Origin: Saccharum officinarum
Taxonomy: Eukaryota > Streptophyta > Magnoliopsida > Poales > Poaceae
Assembly (NCBI GenBank): GCA_020631735.1
Contig: CM036170.1
Span: 73,113,737-73,177,736 of the forward strand
Length of the DNA stretch: 64,000 bases
Direction: 5' to 3'
The position numbers and the translations under genes are program-made. A model generated the notes under the pieces. It saw nothing but the letters and a program-made list of their open reading frames with translations. It did no database searches and was not told where the DNA came from. This document shows positions 35,967 to 45,198 of the stretch, in pieces (position 1 is the stretch's first letter; each line of letters starts with the position of its first letter).

Positions 35967-38900
35967 TGTAACACTTCAAGTGTTTAGTCCTTAATTGCAT
36001 TGCATTTGCATTTGCATAAGCATAAGCATGCATCATTCATGTTTGTTATTTTATGTGATGCAACACATGTGATTGTTCTAGGGTTTGTTTGATTTATTTC
36101 ATGAAGTATTTGATAGTTGGTGTAACAAAAAGGTAAGGTAGCCAATCATGACCTACAACATCTTAGTTATACTTAGGGTAACATTTGGAACAAGGTTCAT
36201 GTTGACCAAAATTACAAATTTGCCCTCCAAGAGAAGTTTGACCACCATTTGACCCTAGAAGGCTCTAGTTTGACCAATTAAAAAGTCTAATTTAGAGACC
36301 TTGCATGGAAGAGCACCCTTAAGCAAAGTTGTAAAGAAATTCATGGGGAACAAAAGTCTCAATATGACCATCTCATGAAATTGACCCTAACATGCTCAAA
36401 AGTGGCCCACAAGTCAGTTAGAGAGGTAGCTCCAAGACTTAGAATTTTTCTAAGTCTGGAATCTGACCCTACAGTTTTACTGATGCCTACTTTAGGAGCT
36501 TTTAGTTTGCAAACCAGGCCAAACCAGCTTTCACTCATATTGACAAACTTGTAGATCATGTGTAACCCTACAACTTTGTCAACATCACCCAAGCCTGGTT
36601 CTCAATGGTTCAAGAGATATCGTGTCATGAACTTAGGCTGTCAGTCGGCATCGTTAACTGAACCCCGGTTTCAGTTTCAAGGGGCACCACTTTGGAGCCT
36701 TGTAGTTTCAAATCTAGGCCGAACCAGCCTAAACTCCAATTGACAAACTTGTAGTCCTCATGTAGCTCTACAACTTTGCCAACATCACCCACGTCTGGTT
36801 CTCACTGGTTTGGGAGTTAATCATCGTGGAAGTCGCTCTGTCAGTCGGTCGTCGATGTCACCATTCACCGCGATTCAGTTTCGTCAGCGGGGGAGTGGCC
36901 GACCGGCCACAGGGTCTCGCCGACGCGTGGAGGCGTGGTGGCGCCCGTACGCCGGCCCTGGCCCCACCGGCCAGACCACGGTGCCTTCAAGACTGCCACG
37001 ACACGTCGAGGCGGCCTCCATTCCTTTCCCCTCCCTCTTCCGGTTTCAAAATGCCAGAACCGAGCCGCCATTGCCGCTCCACCTCCGGCAAGCTCGCGCG
37101 CGTGTTCCACTGCATCACCGCCCGCCAGACCTCGCCACTCCCTCCGTCTCACCACCCTCCATCCCCTTGACCCACCGAAGCCCGCGATTTGACTCAAGGT
37201 GAGCCGCATTGCTTTCTTCCCCGTCTCCGAGAGGTCGCCGGAGCCCGCCATGGGACCTCACCGTGGTCGGGGTGCTTCGAGTCTCTCTCCATCCTCCCTT
37301 CCTATCAAAATGGATCCGCCTAGCTTCGGTGAAGCTCGTACCGAGCCTAGACCGCACCGTACATCCTCACCGGCGATGGTGCGCCGCCACCGGACATCAC
37401 CGGCCGCCGCTCGCGGTGACAAGCCCCTTCCACCCCATCCCCATCCATTCCACGAGCACCAATCGACGCACCGGGTGACGGAGAACATGAGGCGGTGTTC
37501 GATTGGCCGAGCGAGCTCTTCTCCGGCGAGCTCGAGCTCGTCGGAGCTCGCGGGTCTCCGCCTCCCATGCCTCCGGTCACTGACCGCGGGGCCCGCCCGT
37601 CAGTGTCGCGCGCGGGCGGGGCGCTGAGCGGACCGCGCGCGCGCGAGTGTGTGGGCCGAGTTTTCCGGGCCGGCCCAGTTCATCCGAAATGAAATTCATT
37701 TTTATTATTTTGTCACTGATTTTTGTACAAGTTGGAAAAATATAGATCTAGGGTTTTAATGATCCAAAAATCATGAGATAAATTTTGTTAGGGTCTACAT
37801 GATGTGTAGTATTTTAGAAAAATATGGATCTGGCATGAGATGTTTAAATTCTGTAAGAATTTAATAGATCCTTTAAATGTGTTTTGGAATGCATGCAAAT
37901 TTGTTAAATTTATAACTTGAGCTGTAGTGTTCCATAAATCATGAAATTTGGTGGGTAGGTTACTCTATGCTAGCCCTAGCTCTGGTAAAAATTTGGGCAT
38001 CAGTGCTTAAGTAATTTCCAAGTTATAAGGCTATCATTTTATTCTAGGAGATAATTGAAGGAATTTTTGTAATTTTTCTGCATGTGCAATGTTCTTGTAA
38101 CTTTTTGGAGAATGTCTTGGTACCCTAGAGTGTCTAAGAAAAATATGAAATCTGTTGTTTGATACTTTTCAATATGATTTATTAATTATACAAAAATCAG
38201 CCTTTTTGACTGGTGAATTTTGTATAGAGAATTTCTGTGAATAAAACTTGTTCAAATTTTTACTGTGGTCTCTTTTTGGGTCAGAGAGTCCCCTGTAATT
38301 TTTGTAGAATTTTAGGAGCAGTTTACATATATGTTTAAAATTCCACCTAATTAATTAAGTAAAATAAGAAATGAGTATAAATAAATGTTCTAGGTAGTCA
38401 CACCCTACTTTCTGGTGTTGTTATACCCCATGTGAACTTTTGTAAATCTTAGTTTGGTTTTAAGGGTCTTTGGCCACATCAATAAATGTTTAACCTTTGT
38501 AATTTTAGGTTTTCTGGACAGCTAGTAGTAATTCTAAATTTGGCTTTGATAAAATTGGTTGCTGGAAAACTTGTAAATACCAAAGTTGGAGTAAACTTGA
38601 TGAACTAGCTTGTGTCAAAATTTGGAAGCATTTGGCTTAGTAGTTTGAGAGTTACTGTTGTTTAAAGTGGCAGTTCAAAATCTGCTACTCTCTGTTTTGA
38701 GAGGATAGATTCTGGAACTTGTGAAGTTTGACATGGAAAACTTAGGAGTTTGGAGTTGAGGTCTGAAAATGAATTATAGTGCATTTCTTAGGCTTTCCAG
38801 ATTGTCTTAGATCATATCTTTTGGAATTGTAAATCTCCAGTTGTGATAAAAAAAAGTAGCTGCTGTCCAGAATGCTTACTGTGGTGTTTTGCTGATTGAT

Positions 38901-40801
38901 ATGGTGTGATATCCTAAGACATGCTACTTTTGTATTTGTTAGGTGTTAGGGCCTTAACTGAGGATGAGCAGCTATATCTTAGGTTGGGTAGATTAGGTAA
39001 GTACTTCTCCACCGGAGAAGAGATTTGCACGTACTAATAAAATAACTTGAATAGAGTATTTTATTTCTGAAATGCATTTCATTCCGAGCATGTTGCACCC
39101 ATTTATGCATCCATGGTATTTATTGTGCATTCATGCAATAGGTGTACCGGAGGGAGTAACTCTCCTCGAATTCGAGCCTGTAATTCCGAAGGAGAACCAG
39201 GAGCAGCAGGAGCCCGAGGATCCAGCAGGCGAAGGAGACGCCGCTGAAGACTTGCCGGAGTGCCCTGACCACCGGCCTTCAACTTTTCTGAAAGGCAAGC
39301 CCCGGTGCATGCTGAACCTACTGTTTTATAAATTAATCTTGAGTACTTTTAATTGTTTACTGCATTAAGTTGTAGGAGTTATATGAAAACACTTGTTGCA
39401 TTATACCTGTCCTTGTCCAGATATCGTACTTAATCCTATATTAGGTTTAGGCACGTGTCAATGCTTAGCTCTGCTTAGTTCGGTAGAAGTCGGGTGATTT
39501 CCGGTCATCCGCGAGATGTAGGAAGGAGTCACGAGTGGCTTTATGGCTATCGTGGATGGAACCATGCCTTAAAATGAAATTGAGACCGGGCGGGAGTTCG
39601 ATAGTACAGCCGCAAGACACTTCACGTCTTGGGTGTGGAGCTATGCCCGTCTGAGTCGTTTAAGGACCGATTCGCTGTACGTCCTTGAGTCATGTTGAAC
39701 ACAGTCTAACACTTAGTTGGCCGGATAAGTCGTTCCGACCGCGAAGTCGAGTAGTATGGTTCAGGCCGGGAATCGAATGGTAGGTTGCATCTTGGAGGAG
39801 AGAAAGGATGTGCTTGGGGACATTGGTGTGAGACCAAGGGGGGGTTAGAGTCCCTATCACCTGGCAGAGTGTCGCCCTTGGGGACACGACATTATTCGGG
39901 CCCGCGATTCCTGAACTGTACAAAAGATGACCTGAGCAGCCTTCGCCAGGCGTGACTCGGTGAGTGTTAGAAATACCCCTCCAGCTGGATAGGAATTCGA
40001 TTCGAATCGCCGTCGCTCCCGGTTAGTGGGCACTTGACTTGAGCAGCGGCAACGTAGATCTCATTAAATGAACCGGTGGTTAAGGGAATGATACAATGTT
40101 GCCACAATTCATACCTGCTCTGGATATAATGATGATAATTGTTTGATTATAATCAAGTGCATGTTTAGTACAGGTGCTAAGATAGACGACAGGTAAATGC
40201 TAAATATAACTGCTAGTACAGGCTATAAGAGTTTAAATTACTTATGCCTTTATGCAAAATGTTATGTCAGCTAGCCTCTTGTGTAAGCCTTGCATAATCC
40301 TTGGTGTCATCTTATTTCTGGTTTTTGACGGGTAAGTCTAGCTGAGTACATTCCAGTACTCAGGGTTTATTCCCTCCTGTTGCAGATGATATGCTCTATC
40401 AAGGCTTCTGCAAGACTTGTCTCCACCCTGCGGGTGAAGAAGACTAGATCACTTGGGCGTGATCATCTTTTATGTACTTTCCTCATGCTTTTGTGGGTTG
40501 TTGATCATCCAGACTGGCAGTAGTTAACAACTGGTGTGTGTTATGGTTCCGCTACTTTATAAACTTGGTTTGTAATAATTGCGACTCCGTGTGTGTGTAA
40601 ACTTATTTCAGAACTACTTGTGAAATGTAACGTATGATGTTGTATGTTGAATGATGCGATCCTGGTTGTAAGCAGTTTGGTTTGAGATCCTTCGTGATTT
40701 CGATTGACTACCGGGATTATATGGGCTCAAGTTTGAAAATTTGAGCGCTTCGGTGCTTGTTTTCGTACTTGTGCTCTTATAATTTGGTCGGTTCTGTTAC
40801 A
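35967..40801 (+). repeat. Element D, 5' LTR (4835 bp)
   Basis: TG...CA ends with the inverted repeat TGTAAC/GTTACA. About 870 bases in, composition switches to a GC-rich block (about 36830-37690) rich in short frames on both strands, then to AT-rich sequence. A strong donor-like CAAG|GTGAGC sits at 37199. A short peptide-coding block lies at 39142-39296, behind an acceptor-like CAATAG. No promoter element is assigned with certainty. Confidence 0.93.
39142..39296 (+). other. Exon-like peptide block inside D's 5' LTR
   Basis: This reads VPEGVTLLEFEPVIPKE, an acidic Gln/Glu-rich middle, then DLPECPDHRPSTFLKGKPR. It follows an acceptor-like CAATAG at 39136-39141 and ends near AAAG|GCAAGC, which fits a GC-type donor. 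The identical block occurs in the 3' LTR, and a diverged but protein-conserved version lies in element B. An ATG-started frame containing it spans 39072-39368 (98 codons). It is either an exon of a spliced leader or a small ORF; function unknown. Confidence 0.5.
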
Positions 40802-40803
40802 GC

Positions 40804-40815
40804 TGGTATCAGAGC
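40804..40815 (+). promoter_or_regulatory. Element D, primer-binding site (tRNA-iMet)
   Basis: TGGTATCAGAGC, two bases after the end of the 5' LTR. It is the exact complement of the 3' end of plant initiator methionine tRNA, the standard primer for plant gypsy and copia elements. Confidence 0.95.
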
Positions 40816-41572
40816 ATAATTCAACATTAAACACATCATATGAGTATTTAAAAACAAAAGTATTTGATTATGAAAAAGGGTTAAAACACTAAAAATTATT
40901 TTTAGGTATGCCAGTTATCACCTCCCTTAGCCCAAATAAGGACTCTTAGGTGGCTTATTATAAAGACTAACTTGGGGGCCTTGTTTGTTTTTATTTCGTC
41001 GTCCATACGGCGTGATATTTTATGGATGCCATCCACTTGGGTGGTAATGTATGGATCAATTGCCTCGACGCTCTGGTAAGTGTGAGTTGTGAGAGCATGA
41101 TCGTTCAACCAACGATCTAGGGGAGAGTAGTTTTGGTGACTTGCATACTTACATGTTTAAACCATGTAATTACGTAAGCACTTAATTGTGGGAACCTCTA
41201 TATCGGGTAGCTTTGATACTGAAGTATATACATCTGGGGATGTGTATATGGAAAGTATTTAAATTACTGCTTTCTTGTGTGCATATATTGGGAAACTATT
41301 GGGCTGAAATGAGGTTTTCTGCAGGTACACTAACAGCGTAACGAGTAGACCGATAGTTTCGCTTATATGAGAGAACGTATGTATGCCACCGCCTAGCGTT
41401 AGAACTTTAGGCTTCTACTAAGGTGAGAGGGCGTACGGAACGTGCATGCATCATGTTTAATTATATTATACATATCATTTACTCCCTCCTTAAAAATTTC
41501 TGTACTCCCGACTAAAGTAAATTTCGTATCCCCTAAATGATCCTCACTTTAAGTTCTATTTTGTTGCTTTAG
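40816..41572 (+). other. Element D, untranslated leader with splice-like sites
   Basis: AT-rich leader without a long frame. A strong donor-like CTCTG|GTAAGT occurs at 41076. The leader ends in a pyrimidine-rich stretch and TTTAG (41572) that directly abuts the ATG of the extra ORF. This looks like an intron ending at the start codon. Splicing is an inference. Confidence 0.5.
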
Positions 41573-42178
41573 ATGGCACGTACCAAGAGGACTGCTCGCA
41601 AGTCCACTGGAGGCAGGGCACCTCGTCACCAGCTCGCTCCACGTGAGCCCCGCCCTGAGCCTACTGAGGTGGAAAGGCTGAGGGCAGAGTTGGCTGAAGT
41701 GACTGCTGCCAGGAATGCAGCGCATCAGCAACTGGAGCAAGTGATTCGTGATCGTGACCAGGAAACCCTTGCAGTCCAGAGATTGACAGTAGCAAACCGC
41801 AACTATCAACGCATGCTGGTCCGTGTCATGAACCAGAGGGATGAAGCCTGGCACGAGGAGAATGTTCTGAGAGCTCGTCAGTTTGAGCTCGAGCAACAGT
41901 TGGAGAACGCTGAAGAATACAATGATAATCTTCATGAAGAAGTGCACCGCCTGAACAACGAGCTTAATCCCCTGCTGCCTCGAAACAACAACGTCGATGA
42001 GGACATGGGTTCGGGAATCTTCATGGCTGAAAATGATGATGAAGTGGAGGTCAATGGGCCCCAAGATGCCGGACCAGAGGAGGAACCAGAAGAAGAAGAA
42101 GATGATGAGGAGTTAGAGCCTGTTAGTGATGAGGACGGCGGGGAGATCCATGACACCGACTCTAAGGACGATGCTTAG
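41573..42178 (+). CDS. Histone H3 tail-like, coiled-coil, acidic protein of element D (201 aa)
   Basis: An intact frame between PBS and gag. After Met the protein begins ARTKRTARKSTGGRAPRHQL and then A. Compared with the canonical H3 tail, 18 of 21 positions agree; changes are Q5R, K14R and K18H (H3 numbering). R2, T3, K4, R8, K9, S10, T11 and R17 are kept. A proline-rich link (about 23-32) leads to a heptad-like alpha-helical region, about 33-125 (VERLRAELAEVTAARNAAHQ onward, many Glu, Arg, Leu), likely a coiled coil for oligomerisation. The last 70 or so residues are strongly acidic (EEEPEEEEDDEELEP). There is no histone fold, so it is not a histone. I know no assigned function. It may present a methylatable H3-like tail to host or element chromatin proteins; the element's own chromodomain is an obvious candidate partner. 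Confidence 0.85.
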   Translation: MARTKRTARKSTGGRAPRHQLAPREPRPEPTEVERLRAELAEVTAARNAAHQQLEQVIRDRDQETLAVQRLTVANRNYQRMLVRVMNQRDEAWHEENVLRARQFELEQQLENAEEYNDNLHEEVHRLNNELNPLLPRNNNVDEDMGSGIFMAENDDEVEVNGPQDAGPEEEPEEEEDDEELEPVSDEDGGEIHDTDSKDDA

Positions 42179-42834
42179 AGTAGTTATCATGTAGCTATGA
42201 TGTTAGGATCGTCCTTTGTGCCCTCCCTGTGATGGAGTGAGGCTTTGTAATAACTTAACTTTTGGGATGTAAGGTTGAACCGTATGTTTTCTGAATGTAG
42301 TTTGAACCTGTTAATTTCGATCACAACTTGATGTCTTATTATGTTGCGTTCGATGATGGTGTCACGATTAGCACCCTTCGGTGCCGCGACGAAACCAAGG
42401 GCCTCCTATGGCGCGCGACATAAGGCTGTGCTGCTTGGCACGCACAGGTATCGAGGTGGCTAGTCATGATCCACCATGGAACTCTTCATTGAGGTCTCTT
42501 TGTGGTCAGTTTGAAGTAGCCTTTCACAGTCAACTAAAAATCTTGAGATCAAATCCAAGTACCGTGCAAAAGGTCAAAAATCACGTAGATAGCAACGTAA
42601 ACGGTCCGGTAACCGTTGTGCTCCCTGTGAGTGAGCCTTTATCAAAGAGCATCTTGTTGGATTACCAAGTATGATCTCGTCAAATGATGCGCTAGAATGG
42701 ATTGTGCGGTTGTGATGAATTATTGTGCCTTAATTATTATGAGAAATCTATTCATACAGTCAGATTGACATTTCGCAATAATTCATCTACAAATTTCCCA
42801 CATCGTCAGTGCTCATTGGCTATGCATTTTGCAG
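42179..42834 (+). other. Element D, spacer between the extra ORF and gag
   Basis: About 650 bases without a supported gene. It ends in GCATTTTGCAG (to 42834), an acceptor-like sequence that directly abuts the gag ATG at 42835, mirroring the arrangement in front of the extra ORF. From 42377 onward it is repeated after gap 2 (45199 onward). Confidence 0.55.
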
Positions 42835-45098
42835 ATGTCGTACAATCTACGCCGGGGTCGTGGAAATGAGGAGGAGGAACAGCCGCCCCCTCCGCCACCA
42901 CCTACTCCGGCCGAGTTGATGCAATCAGTGGTTGAGGGGCAGCGTATGTTGGCTGACGCCATGCGCCAACTGGCTAATCGAGAGGCTCGTCATGGCCGCC
43001 AGGGCCCAGAGCCAAATCAGTACAGCGATTTCAAGGACTTTCTGGATACAAAGCCCCCGCTCTTCAAGGAAGCGGAAGAACCACTGCAGGCTGACGAGTG
43101 GTTGAATACCATTGAACAAAAGTTTCGTCTGCTTCGCCTGACTGATGAGCTAAAGACTGAATATGCTTCTCATCAGTTGCATGGTCCAGCGGGTATTTGG
43201 TGGAGCCACTATCGTTCCACACTGCCTGCAAATGTCCGATTGCTTGGGACCAGTTTAAGGCCGCATTCCGTGGAAACTATATTCCTCCAGGTCTTATGGC
43301 TATCAAGCACACAGAATTCATGAGGCTGTCGCAGGGAAATAAAAGTTTGACTGAATATCTACAATCTTTCAACAACCTGGCAAGGTATGCCACAGAGTTT
43401 GTGGATACCGATTCCAAGAAAATTGCTAGCTTTAAAAGAGGCCTCGGCCCAAAGCTGATGAAGACTATGGGCACTAGCAAGTGCACTACTTTCAATGAAT
43501 TTATCAGTGATGCTCTGACTCAAGAGAACAACAATGCTATCTATTCTGCCTCTAAGAGCCGCAAAAGGGCCATTGAGGCGAGTGCTTCACAGTCTCGAGC
43601 TCCAGCTGCCCCGAGGGCTCCTCCTCGCCCTCCTGCTACGAATGCTAAGTTCCGTCCTCCACAAAAGAAGGCGCCAGTGAAGACTGGGTTTCGTAAGGCA
43701 TATACAGTGGCCCTGCCCAAGAGTAATTCGGACCAAGGCAGCTCCAGTGTCCCTCCTAGCAACATGCCTTGCTGGAACTGCAACAAGCCAGGTCATTGGG
43801 CCCGGAACTGTCCTTACCCCAAGAAGAATATCAACCTAGGTGGCCGTCAAGGGCACGCTCATTATAACAGTATTGAGGAAATTCCATCTGGAGAGGTTGT
43901 CACTGCTGGTAAGTTCCTAGTTGACCAACATCCTGCAGTGGTACTTTTTGATTCGGGTGCTTCGCATTCCTTTATCAGTCCTAAGTTTGCATCAGAGTTT
44001 GCACACAAATTGCATACTGTTGAAGGTGGGGTTATTGCATTAGCGCAGCAAGTGGAAATATTTCCACAAATAAAGTAGTGGGGAATCTTGAGCTTGAGAT
44101 AGAAGGGCGAAAGTACTCGCTTGCCTTAGTGGTTTTGCCGGGCTTAGGCATAGATGTTATCTTGGGCATGAATTGGATGAGTCAGAATGGGGTACTCATT
44201 GATACATCCACTCGGGTAGTTATGCTCAGAGATCCTACAGATCAAAAGGGTTTTCTGGTACAACTTCCCATAAAAGTTGATTTGTCTGGGGAAGTTCATG
44301 CTGTGCAAGCAAAGGCGTTGACCGAAATTCCAGTAGTAAATGAGTTTCCAGACGTTTTTCCCGATGATTTGCCGGGGCTCCCTCCGGATCGGGATGTGGA
44401 GTTTAAAATTGAGTTGTTGCCTGGCACGGCGCCCATCTCTAGGAGACCCTATAGGATGCCTCCAAATGAACTAGCTGAACTTAAGGTGCAATTGAATGAA
44501 CTTTTGAAGAAAGGGTTGATTCGTCCTAGCTCATCGCCGTGGGGATGTCCTGCTATCTTTGTAAAGAAGAAGGATCAGTCGTTGCGGATGTGCGTAGATT
44601 ATAGACCTCTCAATGCAGTCACTGTCAAAAATAAGTACCCTCTACCGCGTAATCGACATCTTGTTCGATCAGTTGTCTAAAGCTAAAGTTTTCTCCAAGA
44701 TCGATCTAAGATCTGGCTACCATCAAATTAAAATCCCCCGGAAGATGTTCCAAAGACAGCCTTTTCTACCAGATACGGTCTTTATGAGTATCTTGTTATG
44801 TCCTTCGGCTTGACAAATGCCCCCGCACACTTCATGTACTTGATGAATTCGGTGTTTATGCCTGAATTGGATAAGTTTGTGGTGGTATTATTGATGAATC
44901 CTGGTATACTCTGTGAATGAGGAGGATCACGCTGAACATCTGTGTATAGTCTCACAAGACTGCGTGGAACATCAACTATATGCAAAGTTCAGTAAGTGCG
45001 AATTCTGGCTTCGTGAAGTACCTTTCCTTGGGCATGTGTTGTCCGATGGAGGAATTATGGTGGACCCCGCCAAGTACAGGAAGTACTGAACTGGAAGA
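42835..45098 (+). pseudogene. Element D gag to RT, left-contig copy (frame-broken near gap 2)
   Basis: Start ATG at 42835 (MSYNLRRGRGNEEEEQ). Gag capsid region with QADEWLNTIEQKFRLLRL, then a frame break near 43230. The CCHC knuckle CWNCNKPGHWARNC is at 43770-43811. Protease active site DSGASHS near 43950. A missing G near 44030 shifts frame after VEGG. RT begins with [13 protein letters not shown] near 44580. The last 450 bases before the gap have many single-base losses. The same region is read again at 45658 onward with different errors, so most breaks are likely assembly errors, not element decay. Gag packages RNA; protease and RT process and copy it. Confidence 0.85.
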
Positions 45099-45198
45099 NN
45101 NNNNNNNNNNNNNNNNNNNNNNNNNNNNNNNNNNNNNNNNNNNNNNNNNNNNNNNNNNNNNNNNNNNNNNNNNNNNNNNNNNNNNNNNNNNNNNNNNN
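45099..45198. other. Assembly gap of exactly 100 N inside element D
   Basis: Placeholder gap. 42377-45098 before it and 45199-47911 after it are the same sequence, so the true distance across the gap is probably negative (overlapping contigs). Confidence 0.99.

Noticed and set aside
36810..37627. Plus-strand Ser/Pro/Arg-rich frames in the LTR GC-rich block as protein-coding genes
   Set aside because: Several overlapping frames on both strands with the same composition; no conserved motif, best explained by GC richness.
41573..42178. A captured or degenerate full histone H3 gene
   Set aside because: Only the first 21 residues after Met resemble H3; the alpha-N helix and histone fold are absent and replaced by a coiled coil and acidic tail.
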